Positions 1 to 9,766 are shown, numbered from the stretch's first letter. The stretch: DNA of 64,000 nucleotides from Rhodospirillales bacterium (GCA_016712375.1 JADJRE010000011.1:68098-132097), one strand, 5' to 3'. Made by a program: numbers and translations. The notes: generated by a model from the sequence alone, not told the origin.

Positions 1-149
1 TGCGGCCGATGTTCACGTTTCTGTCCTACCTCTCGTTGTCGGCCATTTGGAGCCCTTGTGACTCACCCGCCGATGTCATAGACGCCTCATCCGCTCTTAA
101 GCATGATAATAGGTGGCATCGCATCTTGACGATCTCATCAAATAATAAG
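1..149. other. Intergenic left edge, possible ftsH start
   Basis: No complete gene is visible here. In alphaproteobacteria tilS is commonly followed by ftsH on the same strand, so the first codons of ftsH would be expected to the left of tilS. On the minus strand a GTG at 16-14 begins the codons V-N-I-G-R, preceded by a purine-rich AGGTAGGA at a workable distance; FtsH proteins often start M-N-N-x-G. Only five codons are in the window, so this is a suggestion from gene order and not an identification. Confidence 0.2.
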
Positions 150-1453
150 TCAATTGTCGCATTTTACGAAACACCCAAGCCCGGTAATACCATGACGGGG
201 TTTCCACGCCATTTGTACTATCATTCCGCGCAAATTCGCGATATCAGGCCGGCAATAGTCCATTAGCGGCGCCATTGCCAACCCCTTTTCATCAGATAAG
301 ATCGGCAGGCTACCGCGGGCAAGGTGCGGCATCGCGGCGACACTACTCGATGGCCGGGCTGCCCGCAGAATGCCCGCGTCTGCTGAAGCAAACGGCCTGA
401 TCCGCAGCTGCGCGCTCATCACCGCTCCGGCATCTCGATAGACGAGCCTGAAGCGGCCATCCCAAGGCTGCTCCTCGCAGCTGAGGAGCGGCCGTTCGGC
501 CGGCAGGGCGCGGCATTCGCGAAACAGCCAGAGGTCGCTCCCGCGGCTGACGATGCGGCAGCGAGCGAGTGTCCTCGACTGCGCGTTACCCCCGGCGAAA
601 GCAGCAAGCATCGAACGCACCCGCGACATCGGCGGCGGATATTCGCAACCGCCGATGGCGGCCAGCAGCCGCGCCAGCGCCACCGCCGCTACCTCCGTCG
701 CCGCTGCCGCCAGCGCCGGACGATCGAGTCGTGCGAAGCCCGCCGGATGCAGCCGGCAAGCAGCGGCGAGCAGCTCGGCCACTGCGTCTTGCATCGCCAT
801 GCGCGCCGCCGTGGCGTCCGCAGCAAGTTTCAGCAATGCTTCTGTCGTGACTCCGGATGCCGCCAGCGATGGCGCCGCCTGGCGCAGCTGGGCTCGAGCA
901 AAGCGTCGGTCGACATTGCTCGGATCATCCAGCCAATCCCAATTCCACCGACGCAGCAGAGCGCGCAATAGGTCCGGCGACCAATTGAGCAGTGGTCGCA
1001 ACAGACGAACATCCGCCGCTTCGGCCACTGGCGCCATGGCCGCGAGCCCGCTCAGGCCGCTTCCGCGCAGCAATCGAAAGAGTACGGTCTCCGCCTGATC
1101 GCGGCGATGGTGCCCGAGCAGCAGGTGCGACACCGCCGCCGCGCGGCACCACCCGGTCAGCAGCCGGTAGCGCTCATCACGGGCGGCTTGCTGGATTCCC
1201 GAAACGGGTTTAGCGCCAAGCCAAGGCAGTATGTGATGCTCAATTCCGGCCCGCCGCATCCAAGAAGCGACCTGTTGGCACTCCTCGCAGATTCCGGACG
1301 AAGCCGGTGATCGACGGTCAGCGCCGTAACCCGTCCGCCGCGGGCCAGCGCCCAATCGGCGGCGAGCCGGCACAGCGCCATGCTGTCGGCACCGCCGGAG
1401 AGCGCCACGGCAAGATGTGGCCGGTACTCAAGCGTCCCGACCGCTTCGATCAT
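150..1453 (-). CDS. tilS: tRNA(Ile)-lysidine synthase TilS, frameshifted
   Basis: TilS uses ATP to attach lysine to C34 of the CAU anticodon of tRNA-Ile2 so that it reads AUA; it is a cytoplasmic, normally essential enzyme. The N-terminal piece from ATG 1453 carries the PP-loop SGGADS, then TVDHRLRPESA. The rest, from EECQQVASWMRRAG through LLGHHRRDQAETVLFRLLRG (the conserved HxxDQxET region), is in another frame. The break lies near 1290-1297 and is repaired by one added base. Joined length is about 430 residues, normal for the family. It closes the tol-pal gene string. The codons just upstream of ATG 1453 stay open and protein-like, but I see no better start. Confidence 0.85.
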
Positions 1454-1589
1454 CGTCCGCGCGAACGCTTCCGCTGCGATCTCCGCATCGTCGAAATCCG
1501 AGACGGCGCAAGATGCAGTTTCCGCGGATACCTCCCGGTGACGTTATCAGCCGCCCACGGCTCTATACTTGCGGCTCTGAGCAACAAGG

Positions 1590-2564
1590 TTAACCGCAGC
1601 TGAGGCGTTTTCCTTCCTGCGCTGCGCGTTCCTTGACGGCATCAGGCGCATTGGGAAATGCCCTGTTGAGCTCGCGGAACGTCGCGCAGGCTTCCTTGTT
1701 CTTGTCGAGACCGGACAGAGACAATCCCAGTTTCAACAGTGTGTCAGGCGCCTTGGGCCCGCTTTTGTTCTTCTCATAGGCATCGAGAAACAACTCTGCT
1801 GACCGGCTAAACTGGCCGCGCGCATAATAAGATTCCCCTAACCAGTAGCGAGCGTTGTCGGCGAGGGGATCATTCGGATTAGCCTTTAGGAACTCCGAAA
1901 ACCCTGCCGCCGCTTCTTCGTACTGCCGCTTCTCCAATTGGGAGAAGGCGCGGGCGTACTGCTCGCGGGGAGTTTTCGGTGGCAGACTCGCGGTCTGCGA
2001 CGAGGATGAACTGCTTGGTGCCGGCGCCTCGGTTTCGCTCGCAGGCGGCTGAACTGTTCGCGGGGTGCTGGTGACGGCACCGCCGCCAGCGGCGATAGCT
2101 GGCGTGTTGTCGCCGCCAGCCGCCGTCGACGCTGCTGCGCCGCCGCTGCCGGATTTGGCCTGACCCAGTCGATACTCCATATCGGCCGCCAGTTTATCGA
2201 GGCGATCGTCTAGTTTCCGTAATTGAAACGATACGTCCTCCATCCGCCCGGTGACCGAACGCAGATCCTGTTCCAGCTGCGACATCCGCAATTCCAGCCG
2301 AGCCATTCCCGGGTTGGCACCCTGCACCACCGGCGGCGACACCGGAGATGGCAATGCCGGCGTCTGGGGTACAGCCGGCGCCTGGGGTGCAGCACCTCCG
2401 GGCGTTGGTATCAGCAGCCGCGGCTCGGAGCCCTGCGCCCAGGCGCCAGTGGCGCCGACAGCAAGCCAGGCGATGGCAAGCCAGGCCAGGGCCAGCAGCA
2501 CGCCTCGTCGGCGGGCGTCTGCCCTGGTGTTCAACGTCCCGCCCCTGATCGATTTAGCGTTCAT
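1590..2564 (-). CDS. cpoB: Tol-Pal system TPR protein CpoB (YbgF)
   Basis: Periplasmic partner of TolA that coordinates outer-membrane constriction with septal peptidoglycan synthesis. The N-terminus has a basic stretch and a hydrophobic core ending GAWAQ, a signal peptide with a likely AxA cleavage site. A coiled-coil segment follows (LELRMSQLEQDLRSVTGRME region), then a Ser/Ala/Pro-rich linker, then C-terminal tetratricopeptide repeats beginning YARAFSQLEKRQYEEAAAGF and including NPNDPLADNARYWLGESYYA. This is the normal CpoB layout. A GTG five codons upstream (2579) is an alternative start; I prefer the ATG at 2564. It follows pal by about 45 bases on the same strand. Confidence 0.88.
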   Translation of the reverse strand: MNAKSIRGGTLNTRADARRRGVLLALAWLAIAWLAVGATGAWAQGSEPRLLIPTPGGAAPQAPAVPQTPALPSPVSPPVVQGANPGMARLELRMSQLEQDLRSVTGRMEDVSFQLRKLDDRLDKLAADMEYRLGQAKSGSGGAAASTAAGGDNTPAIAAGGGAVTSTPRTVQPPASETEAPAPSSSSSSQTASLPPKTPREQYARAFSQLEKRQYEEAAAGFSEFLKANPNDPLADNARYWLGESYYARGQFSRSAELFLDAYEKNKSGPKAPDTLLKLGLSLSGLDKNKEACATFRELNRAFPNAPDAVKERAAQEGKRLSCG

Positions 2565-2609
2565 TCGTTGCACTAGCACTCGTTCGAGCGGCGCCCTAAA
2601 GCACTCGTC

Positions 2610-3188
2610 CTAGCTGCCTGCGGTGCCTCCGACAACCAGCGTCACTGCTCGCCGGTTCTTCGCCCATGCCGCTTCGTTGGAACCAACCACCGCGGGGCGC
2701 TCTTCGCCGTAGGAGATGGTGCGGATCCGTGATGGATTGATACCGTAGGCGACGAGATAGTCCTTCACCGCGGTGGCGCGCCGCTCGCCCAGCGCCAGAT
2801 TGTACTCGCGCGTGCCGCGTTCGTCGGTATGACCCTCGATGTTCACGTTCACGCCGCCGCTCTTCAGCAGCAACGCTGCCTGCCGGTCCAGAGTGCCCTG
2901 CGCGACGGTGTCCAGCGAAAAGCTGTCAAACGCGAAGAATACGGTATCGCCGGTGCTGACCAGTTCCCGCTCGACCTCCGCCGGATTGCCAAGCGCCGAC
3001 CGCTGTACACCGGTTGAACCGTAGGGTTGACCCGACAGGCTCCCCGACGGAATGGTCGAAACGCCCGAGCTGCCGGAACCGCCGAGGCCACTGGCGCCGG
3101 TTGCCGCCGTTTCCTCGGTCGACGTCTCGCAGGCGGCAACCGCCACTACGACGGCGGCCAGCATCAACCATTTTCTCAGCATAATCAT
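2610..3188 (-). CDS. pal: Peptidoglycan-associated lipoprotein Pal
   Basis: Outer-membrane lipoprotein that binds meso-diaminopimelate in peptidoglycan and is the anchor of the Tol-Pal system. The start at ATG 3188 is preceded by a GAGAGGG ribosome site and gives a short signal peptide with lipobox VAVAAC, so the mature protein starts at that Cys. After a Gly/Ser-rich tether of about 50 residues comes the OmpA C-like domain with FAFDSFSLD, NVNIEGHTDERGTREYNLAL and NRRAVTLVV, which contains the Asp and Arg that contact peptidoglycan. Length 192 residues, usual for alphaproteobacteria. A longer reading from 3248 has no signal peptide at its start and is less likely. Confidence 0.95.
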   Translation of the reverse strand: MIMLRKWLMLAAVVVAVAACETSTEETAATGASGLGGSGSSGVSTIPSGSLSGQPYGSTGVQRSALGNPAEVERELVSTGDTVFFAFDSFSLDTVAQGTLDRQAALLLKSGGVNVNIEGHTDERGTREYNLALGERRATAVKDYLVAYGINPSRIRTISYGEERPAVVGSNEAAWAKNRRAVTLVVGGTAGS

Positions 3189-3331
3189 CGTCCCTCTCGT
3201 GCCAACCAGCGAGCAGCCGTACGAAATCCTAGCGTCGCCTCCGCTCAAGGGCGAAACAGTGCACTGTCACCGATACTCCCGCAAGAGTGAGCCAACGGCC
3301 CTGACGACGGTAAAGTAACCGCGACTGCCGT

Positions 3332-4687
3332 TCACGGGTGAATGGGTGACCATGCCGGGTCGGAAGCATCCTGCGGCGTCGGCACCTCTCGCTCATTATG
3401 GCCACTAAGATCAACGGTGTAGAGGCGGGAACGGGAGCCCCCTCCGCCGCCATCATTGGCATCCTTACGAAAGAACATCAATACGCGACCGTTCGGTGCC
3501 CAGGTGGGCCCTTCGACGTGAAAGCCCTCCGCCAGGATGCGCTCACCGCTACCATCGGGGTTCATCACGCCGATGTGGAACTTGCCGCCGAGAATCTTGG
3601 TGAAGGCGATCAGGTCACCGCGCGGCGACCACACCGGCGTGAAGTACCGACCCTGTCCGTAACTGATGCGCCGCACGTTGCCGCCGTCGGCGTCCATCAC
3701 ATACAGCTGTTGGGAGCCGCCACGGTCGGAGTTAAAGACGATCTGCCGGCCGTCTGGGGCATAGGAGGGCGACGTGTCGATGGCAGCGTTGTTCGTCAGC
3801 CGCCGGGTCGCCCGGGTTCGCAGGTCGACGCTGTATATCTCGGTATTGCCATCGACAGCCAAACTGAGCACCAGGCGCTCGCCCTCGGGCGAATAACGCG
3901 GTGAAAAGGTCATGCCGGGGAAATCGCCGACCGCCCCTTGCCGGTTGCTGTCGAGGTCGCGGATGAACACCCGGGGCACGCCGCCGGCGAATGACAGATA
4001 GGTGATCTCCTGCTGTGAGGGCGAGAACCGCGGCGTCAGCACCAGGGAGGCGCCATCACTCAGGAAGCGGTGGTTGGCGCCGTCCTGATCCATGAGAGCG
4101 AGGCGCTTCACCCGCTTGTTGGCCGGACCGCTCTCGGCAACGTAGACGATGCGCGTGTCAAAGTAGCCATCCTCACCTGTCATCCGCTTATAGATCGCAT
4201 CGGCGATGATGTGCGCGATCCGCCGCCAGTTGGAGGGGGCGGTGAAGTAGGCCAGACCGGCGAGCTGCTGCTCGGCGAACACGTCCCACAGCCGGAACTC
4301 GACCTTGAGCCGTCCGTCATCGGCGGCGACGATCCGCCCGTACACCAGCGCCGGCGCGTTCAGCACGCGCCAGTCGGCAAAGCGCGGCAGCGCGTCCATC
4401 GACGGCCGCTGTTGCAGGAAAGAACGCGGATCGAGGGGGCGGAAGAGACCCGACCGCTCCAGATCGGCCGAGATCACCGAGGCCATCTCCTCCCCGGTGG
4501 CCGACATCTGTGCGTTGCCGCCTTCGAACGGCACGATGGCGATCGGCAGCGGCTCGACCACGCCCCGGGTAATGTCGATGCGCAGTTCCGCCGCCGCTGG
4601 CGACAGCAATGCCAGCACCAGCACCATACCGGCGAGGATGCGCGCAGAAAAGCTGCGCAGCGCAGCCGATATCGGTGCTGTCGTCAT
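3332..4687 (-). CDS. tolB: Tol-Pal beta-propeller protein TolB
   Basis: Periplasmic protein that binds Pal and is released by TolA. The ATG at 4687 follows GGCGGGAAC and overlaps the tolA stop codon in an ATGA arrangement, implying translational coupling. The signal peptide ends LLSPAAAEL, followed by the TolB N domain (RIDITRGVVEPLPIAIVPFEGG) and a C-terminal six-bladed propeller with repeated SPDG-type motifs (FSPRYSPEGERLVLS, DTSPSYAPDGRQIVFNSDRG, TPVWSPRGDLIAFT). Length is 451 residues. An in-frame extension to 4735 lies inside tolA and is not needed. The reading frame is intact. Confidence 0.95.
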   Translation of the reverse strand: MTTAPISAALRSFSARILAGMVLVLALLSPAAAELRIDITRGVVEPLPIAIVPFEGGNAQMSATGEEMASVISADLERSGLFRPLDPRSFLQQRPSMDALPRFADWRVLNAPALVYGRIVAADDGRLKVEFRLWDVFAEQQLAGLAYFTAPSNWRRIAHIIADAIYKRMTGEDGYFDTRIVYVAESGPANKRVKRLALMDQDGANHRFLSDGASLVLTPRFSPSQQEITYLSFAGGVPRVFIRDLDSNRQGAVGDFPGMTFSPRYSPEGERLVLSLAVDGNTEIYSVDLRTRATRRLTNNAAIDTSPSYAPDGRQIVFNSDRGGSQQLYVMDADGGNVRRISYGQGRYFTPVWSPRGDLIAFTKILGGKFHIGVMNPDGSGERILAEGFHVEGPTWAPNGRVLMFFRKDANDGGGGGSRSRLYTVDLSGHNEREVPTPQDASDPAWSPIHP

Positions 4688-5891
4688 GTTCCCGCCATAT
4701 CTCTTGGATTGAAGATCAACGTCATCGTCCGCCATCGTTCGTATTTATCCGGCGGCAATTTGAACGGATGGCAGCGCGGGTTCAAGACCGCACGGCGCGC
4801 GCTGTCGGCGGTAGGCTGAAACATCGGGTTGCCCTGGCCGCGGCTCGATCCGTCAATGACTGCCGAGCGTGGCGTCCCATCGGCGTTCATCTCCACGCGA
4901 ATCGAGACCACCAGTTCGCCAGCCGCGTCCTTGACGCCGGCCGGCAGGTTCCAGCAGCGCTCGATCTGCCGGCGCACCGCATCGATCTCGCTGGCCGTCA
5001 CCGGAAGCGATGATTTGTTGCCGGTGGGGCCAGCGCTGCGCAGGGCTTGCGCCACCTGCGCGCCGAATTCCGGATCACCCGTCGTCTCCGTCTTGCGAGC
5101 CTGCTGCGGTGCCGGCTTTGCCTCGGTCTTCTCGCTGTGTTTCAGGTCGCCAACCGTCTTCATCACCGAAGCGAAGTCGTCGGCGGGTTCCGCCTTGCCC
5201 TGTGCCGGTGCCGGCGGCGCTGCCGTTTTCGACGGCTCGGTTTTGACCGGCGGCGATGGCTTCGCCTCGGCCTTCGGTTCAGGCTTCGCCTGCGCCCTTT
5301 CTGGCTTCTGCTCCGGCTTTGGTTCGGGCTTTGGTTCGGGCTTTGCCTCCGGTTTGGCTTCGGGCGGCCTTGGCTTCGCCTGAGGCTTCGGCTCGGGTTC
5401 CGGTTCGGCGCGGGCGAAGGTCTTCGTCTCCGGCTTTGGCGGCTCTGGCTTAGGTTTCGGCTCCGCCTTCGCGACCTCAGGCTTCGGCGGTTCCGGTTTC
5501 ACCGGCTGAGGTTTTGGCTCGGGTTTCTCGGGCTTGGCTTCGGTCTTCGGCTCAGGCTTCGGCGGCTCCGGGCCTGGGTTCTGATTTTGGTGGCGTGGGT
5601 TTTGGCGGCATCGGCGCCGGCTCCGGTCGCGCCGCCGCCTTTGGCTCCGCCGGCAGGGGTTGGCTCGGATTTCTCCTCCCGCGCCGGAGGCGCCACCGGC
5701 TTCGCCAATTCCGGAACCGGTGCCGGCTGTTTTGCCGGCGGCGGATTGGCAACCTCGGCAAGCGGCACGAGTTCGACGACCATCGGTTCTTCGATGACGA
5801 GTGGCGGCGGCGCTAACGCCGGCAGCCCGAACGCCACCAAGGCGATCACGACTGTATGTAGAACGGCTGAGTAGACCAGCGGACGACGCAT
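4684..5891 (-). CDS. tolA: TolA, inner-membrane energy-transducing protein, frameshifted
   Basis: TolA links the TolQ/TolR proton channel to TolB and Pal. The N-terminal frame, from ATG 5891, has one membrane helix (YSAVLHTVVIALVAFGLPAL) and the start of a long Pro/Lys/Glu-rich stretch. The second frame continues the KPEPPKPEP-type repeats that span the periplasm and ends with the C-terminal domain (ASEIDAVRRQIERCWNLPAG, with the TonB-like fold residues). The frames join at 5565-5600; adding one base to the GGG run at 5570-5572 restores one protein of about 400 residues. A sequencing undercall is the simplest explanation because tolB downstream is intact and coupled to it. Confidence 0.85.
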
Positions 5892-5920
5892 GATTTGCTT
5901 CCGGCCGGCTCGGAGTGGGC

Positions 5921-6406
5921 TCAGGGCTGAGCCCGGCTACCCGTCTGGCGCGGCCGCCCAGGCGCCGTGCCTTCGAGCGGCTGCGTCAACAAAGCTACCT
6001 TGCTAAATCCCGCAGCTTGCACCGCCCCGATCACCGACATCACTTGACCATAAGGGATGCCCTGATCGCCGCGCACGAACACACGGACATCGCGATTATT
6101 GTCGGTAACCGCTGCCAGCCGGGGGGCCAGCGCATCGAGACCAACCTCCGTTTCCTGAACGAAGATGCGGCCGCGGCGATCAATGCTCACCGAGATCGGC
6201 TCGTCCTGCCCCTGCACCGCCGTCGCCTTCGTCTTGGGAAGATCCACCTGAATTCCGGCAGTGAGCAGCGGTGCCGTGATCATGAAGATGACCAGCAGCA
6301 CCAGCATGACGTCAACCAGCGGGGTGACATTGATCTCGCTGATCGGCCGGCTCTGGCGTCGGCCGAACCGCGTATCGCCGCCGCGAGGGGTGAGACTTGC
6401 CGCCAT
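5921..6406 (-). CDS. tolR: TolR, ExbD-type proton channel subunit
   Basis: Inner-membrane subunit that with TolQ converts proton motive force into TolA movement. The protein from ATG 6406 is 161 residues: a short cytoplasmic N-terminus (RPISEINVTPLVDVMLVLLV), one membrane helix in which the Asp of PLVDVMLVLL is the conserved proton-path residue, and a periplasmic domain ending VIGAVQAAGFSKVALLTQP, typical of ExbD/TolR. Upstream in-frame codons to 6559 lie inside tolQ and do not look like TolR. The tolQ stop is one base away. Confidence 0.94.
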   Translation of the reverse strand: MAASLTPRGGDTRFGRRQSRPISEINVTPLVDVMLVLLVIFMITAPLLTAGIQVDLPKTKATAVQGQDEPISVSIDRRGRIFVQETEVGLDALAPRLAAVTDNNRDVRVFVRGDQGIPYGQVMSVIGAVQAAGFSKVALLTQPLEGTAPGRPRQTGSRAQP

Positions 6407-6407
6407 C

Positions 6408-7136
6408 TCAGCGCCGATCGTCGATCTGGCGCGCCAGGATCGCCAGGAATTCGCCTGCGAAGCCGTTGACGCGACCGGCATAGCGGTCGAGATCGCGCGA
6501 CAGTTTGTTGTAGGCAAGGACCGCCGGAATCGCCGCCAGCAGCCCAAGCGCGGTAGCAAAGAGCGCCTCGGCGATGCCCGGAGCGACGACCGCCAAGCTC
6601 GTGTTCTTGGTGGCGCCGATCGCGGCGAAGCTGTTCATGATCCCCCATACCGTGCCGAACAAACCGACGAACGGCGCCGTCGAGCCGGTGGAAGCGAGGA
6701 ATGTCATGTAGCGCTCGATCCGCTCGAGCTCGCGCCCGGCGGTAAGCTGCATCACCCGCTCAATCCGATCGCCCAGCGTATCCGGCGGTGCGTCTTCGCC
6801 AGAATGCCGCGCCGTCGTCCGTCGCCATTCGCGCATTGCCGCGACGAATACCGCCGACATCGGGTCGGGTGGATGGCCGCCGATGCGGTCGTAGAGGTCG
6901 TCTACGGCACTGCCGGACCAGAACGCCTGTTCGAAGCGATCGGCCCGTCCATTCAAGCGGCGCAGGGTCACACTTTTTTCGAAGATGATCGCCCAGCACC
7001 AGACGGATGCGATCAGCAACAGGATGATCACCGACTTGACCACCCAGTCGGCATTCCAGAACAGGGACCAGGGAGACAGTCCGTGCGCCGCGACACCCGC
7101 CAGCGCCGCCGCTTCAACCACGTTGTTTTCCATCAT
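6408..7136 (-). CDS. tolQ: TolQ, MotA/ExbB-type proton channel subunit
   Basis: Pentameric inner-membrane subunit of the Tol motor. Two adjacent ATG codons at 7136 and 7133 follow AGGCGG; the upstream in-frame reading to 7262 lies within ybgC and is ignored. Three membrane segments are visible: WVVKSVIILLLIASVWCWAI, TGSTAPFVGLFGTVWGIMNS and GIAEALFATALGLLAAIPAV, the last two containing the conserved Thr/Pro-lined helices of the ExbB family. About 242 residues, usual for TolQ. It is the first gene of the tol genes proper, just after ybgC. Confidence 0.94.
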   Translation of the reverse strand: MMENNVVEAAALAGVAAHGLSPWSLFWNADWVVKSVIILLLIASVWCWAIIFEKSVTLRRLNGRADRFEQAFWSGSAVDDLYDRIGGHPPDPMSAVFVAAMREWRRTTARHSGEDAPPDTLGDRIERVMQLTAGRELERIERYMTFLASTGSTAPFVGLFGTVWGIMNSFAAIGATKNTSLAVVAPGIAEALFATALGLLAAIPAVLAYNKLSRDLDRYAGRVNGFAGEFLAILARQIDDRR

Positions 7137-7140
7137 CCGC

Positions 7141-7584
7141 CTAAATGTTGCTCGAATGCTCAAGCAGAATGTTGCGCACCGATTCAGGCAGCCGCACTGC
7201 GCGCCCGTCGGCTGACATGCACGCCAGCTTGACGCGCAATCGCACCAGTTCCAAGCTGTCACGCATCACAACTTGGTCGAGATCGAGTGACGCGCCGCGC
7301 AGATCTGCCAGCCGGCTGGTCACGACGAGGTAGTCATCAAGTCGCGCCGGCGCCAGAAAATCGGCGACGCAACGCCGCAAGACGAAGAAAACACCCAGTT
7401 CCGCGCTTATCCGCGACTGCGCTAGGCCATGCTCGCGCAGCATCTCGGTGCGGGCGCGCTCGGCAAACTGGAGATAGTTGGCATGGTAAACGACGCCGCC
7501 CGCGTCGGTGTCTTCGTAGTAGACCCGCACCGGGAAGCGATGCTCGCGGCCTTCGGGATGGGGGCTGGCGTGCTCAGTCGACAT
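7141..7584 (-). CDS. ybgC: Acyl-CoA thioesterase YbgC (Tol-Pal associated)
   Basis: Hot-dog fold thioesterase that hydrolyses acyl-CoA or acyl-ACP and is linked to phospholipid metabolism near the Tol system. The active-site signature YYEDTDAGGVVYHANYLQF is present near residue 20-40, including the catalytic Asp, followed by FAERARTEMLREHGL. The ATG at 7584 overlaps the last codons of ruvB by 11 bases. 147 residues, usual length. A longer frame to 7644 lies in ruvB and has no family similarity. Confidence 0.93.
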   Translation of the reverse strand: MSTEHASPHPEGREHRFPVRVYYEDTDAGGVVYHANYLQFAERARTEMLREHGLAQSRISAELGVFFVLRRCVADFLAPARLDDYLVVTSRLADLRGASLDLDQVVMRDSLELVRLRVKLACMSADGRAVRLPESVRNILLEHSSNI

Positions 7585-8647
7585 TATCGATTCGCAGCGT
7601 GAGCTGCGGCGAGGACACCGCCGGCACGGGTTCGGGAAGGCCAAGGTGCCGCCAGGCGAGACCAGCCAGCGCCCGGCCGCGTGGCGTCCGTTGCAGCAGG
7701 CCCTGCTGGATCAGATACGGCTCGATGACATCCTCGATAGTGTCCCGCTCCTCGGCCAGCGCCGCCGCCAGCGTTTCCACCCCGACCGGCCCGCCTCCGT
7801 AGAACTCGGCGATGCAGCGCAGGTAGCGCCGGTCGGCGGCATCCAGCCCCTGCCGGTCGACCTCCAGGCGCAGCAGTGCCGCGTCGGCGACATCGTGGTC
7901 GACGCAGGTGGCCCCGGCCACCGCGGCGAAGTCGCGCACCCGGCGCAGCAGCCTGATCGCCACGCGCGGCGTGCCGCGGGCGCGGGCGGCGATTTCGCGC
8001 GCGCCGTCCTCGGCCAACGCCATTCCCAGCAAGGCGCCGCCGCGACGGACGATGCGCTGCAGATCGTCGACGTCGTAGAACTCCAGCCGCAGGGGAATGC
8101 CGAACCGCTCGCGCAGCGGCGTCGTGATCAGCCCCGCCCGCGTCGTCGCGCCGACCAGGGTGAACGGCGGCAGGTCGATCCGAATCGATCGGGCCGCCGG
8201 TCCCTCCCCGATCATCAGGTCGAGCTTGCCATCCTCCATCGCCGGATAAAGGATCTCCTCGACTACCGGTCCGAGCCGGTGGATTTCGTCGATGAACAAC
8301 ACGTCGCGCGGCTCGAGGTTGGTGAGGATCGCAGCCAAATCCCCCGGTCGCGCGATGACCGGGCCGGAAGTAGCCCGAAATCCGACGCCCAGCTCGTGGG
8401 CAACGATCTGCGCCAGCGTCGTCTTGCCGAGGCCGGGCGGGCCGTGCAGCAGTACATGGTCGAGAGCCTCGCGTCGACCAAGCGCGGCCTGCACAAAAAC
8501 GCGGAGATTGCGACAGGTGGCGCGCTGGCCGACAAAATCGTCGAGCGATGCCGGCCGCAGGCTGGCTTCGCCGCCGTCACCGTCGGCGCGTTCGCCCGCG
8601 AGCAGCCCCTGCATCCCCTCGCCGATCTCCGCCCCGGCATCGATCAA
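7574..8647 (-). CDS. ruvB: Holliday junction branch migration ATPase RuvB
   Basis: Hexameric AAA+ motor that with RuvA drives Holliday junction migration. Walker A is HGPPGLGKTTLA, Walker B is VLFIDEIHRL, sensor region is VGATTRAGLITTPLRERFGI, and the C-terminal winged helix holds FYGGGPVGVETLA and EPYLIQQGLLQRTPRGR. The first codon is TTG 8647, overlapping the ruvA stop as TTGA; an in-frame ATG at 8614 is the alternative start and would still leave the whole ATPase. 357 residues from the TTG, intact. Confidence 0.95.
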   Translation of the reverse strand: MIDAGAEIGEGMQGLLAGERADGDGGEASLRPASLDDFVGQRATCRNLRVFVQAALGRREALDHVLLHGPPGLGKTTLAQIVAHELGVGFRATSGPVIARPGDLAAILTNLEPRDVLFIDEIHRLGPVVEEILYPAMEDGKLDLMIGEGPAARSIRIDLPPFTLVGATTRAGLITTPLRERFGIPLRLEFYDVDDLQRIVRRGGALLGMALAEDGAREIAARARGTPRVAIRLLRRVRDFAAVAGATCVDHDVADAALLRLEVDRQGLDAADRRYLRCIAEFYGGGPVGVETLAAALAEERDTIEDVIEPYLIQQGLLQRTPRGRALAGLAWRHLGLPEPVPAVSSPQLTLRIDNVD

Positions 8648-9260
8648 GGCCGTTGTTCCTTACTGGCGAGTTCGGTCAGGCTGCCGCGAATCAGCGCCTC
8701 GACCGCGGCGCCTTCGCCGAGACGCCCGGCGGCCGAGGTGACGGCGGCGTGTGCTTCGACAGGCCGGAAGCCCAGGTTGACCAGCGCCGAGACTGCATCG
8801 GCGGCGGGCCCGCGCTCCACCGGCACCGCCGCCGCTGGCGGTGAGCCGACAATGGACGGCAGCGCCGCCACCTTGTCCTTCAGTTCGCTGGCGATGCGAG
8901 CGGCGAGCTTGGCACCAACGCCAGCGGCGCGCGTCAACACCGTCCGGTCCCCCGCGGCAATCGCCAGCATCAGATCCTGCGGCGCAACGACACTCTGGAT
9001 CGCCAGCGCCACCTTCGGCCCGACCCCTGGATGCCGATCAGCAGCCGGAACCAGTGCCGCTCCGCCGCGTCCAGAAAGCCGTAGAGGTTGATACCGTCGT
9101 CGCGCACTTGTGTTTCGATCAGCAGCGCGACCGTCTCCCCCGGCTCCATGCGAGCAAGCGTTCGCGCCGAGCAGAACACCAGGTAGCCGACGCCGCCGAC
9201 ATCGATCACCGCCTGACCGTCGCCACCGGAATCGAAACGGCCGGAGAGCCTGGCGATCAC
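8644..9260 (-). CDS. ruvA: Holliday junction DNA helicase subunit RuvA, frameshifted
   Basis: RuvA binds the four-way junction and positions RuvB. The N-terminal OB-fold starts at GTG 9260 (VIARLSGRFD, then GVGYLVFCSARTLA and ETQVRDDGINLYGF), overlapping the end of ruvC by four bases. The helix-hairpin-helix part (GVGPKVALAIQSVVAPQDLM, AAGVGAKLAARIASELKDK) and the C-terminal domain III (DAVSALVNLGFRPVEAHAAV) are in another frame. The break is at the run of four G (minus strand) at 9024-9027; one added G gives a continuous IQGVGPKV. An assembly error is likely, since ruvC and ruvB are intact. Confidence 0.88.
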
Positions 9261-9766
9261 GCGCGTTCTCCCCGCGCGACCCGCGCCGCCATCGCCGAGG
9301 CGCCGCGGTGATGCGCATGGCAAATCGCCACGGCGAGCGCGTCCGCTGCATCGGCGGAGACTGAGCGCGCACCGGGCAACAGCACGCCGATCATCATCTG
9401 CACCTGCTCTTTTGCCGCATGGCCCGTGCCCACCACCGTTTTCTTCACTAGGTTCGGCAGGTACTCGGCGACCGGCAGGCCGGCGCGTGCCGGTACCAGC
9501 AGGGCAATGCCGCGCGCCTGGCCCAGTTTCAGTGTCGAAACCGCATTGCGGTTGACAAACGTCTCCTCCACCGCTGCCTCGTCAGGCCGGTGCGCCGCCA
9601 GCACCGCTTCCAGACCATCAGCCAGCTGCACCAACCGCCTCGCGAGCGGCCGGTCACTGTCGGTGACGACGATCCCGCAGGCGACATATGCCAACCGTCC
9701 GCGGTCGAACTCGATCACTCCCCAGCCAGTCGTCCCCAGGCCGGGATCGAGGCCGAGCAGCCTCAT
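9257..9766 (-). CDS. ruvC: Crossover junction endonuclease RuvC
   Basis: Resolvase that cuts Holliday junctions symmetrically. The RNase H-like core is visible: RLLGLDPGLGTTGWGVIEF with the first catalytic Asp, the Glu of AAVEETFVNRN, and the C-terminal SADAADALAVAICHAHH with the last acidic pair. 169 residues, intact. The gene lies 30 bases downstream of yebC and overlaps ruvA, giving the usual ruvCAB order. Confidence 0.95.
   Translation of the reverse strand: MRLLGLDPGLGTTGWGVIEFDRGRLAYVACGIVVTDSDRPLARRLVQLADGLEAVLAAHRPDEAAVEETFVNRNAVSTLKLGQARGIALLVPARAGLPVAEYLPNLVKKTVVGTGHAAKEQVQMMIGVLLPGARSVSADAADALAVAICHAHHRGASAMAARVARGERA

Noticed and set aside
5256..5540. Possible tandem DNA repeat or CRISPR-like array in tolA
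   Set aside because: The periodicity comes from KPEPKPE-type protein repeats with varying codons; there are no uniform repeats with unique spacers.
5047..5874. Long plus-strand frame rich in Leu and Arg opposite tolA
   Set aside because: It is the mirror of the Pro/Lys/Glu repeats of tolA; the composition is explained by repeat codons on the other strand.
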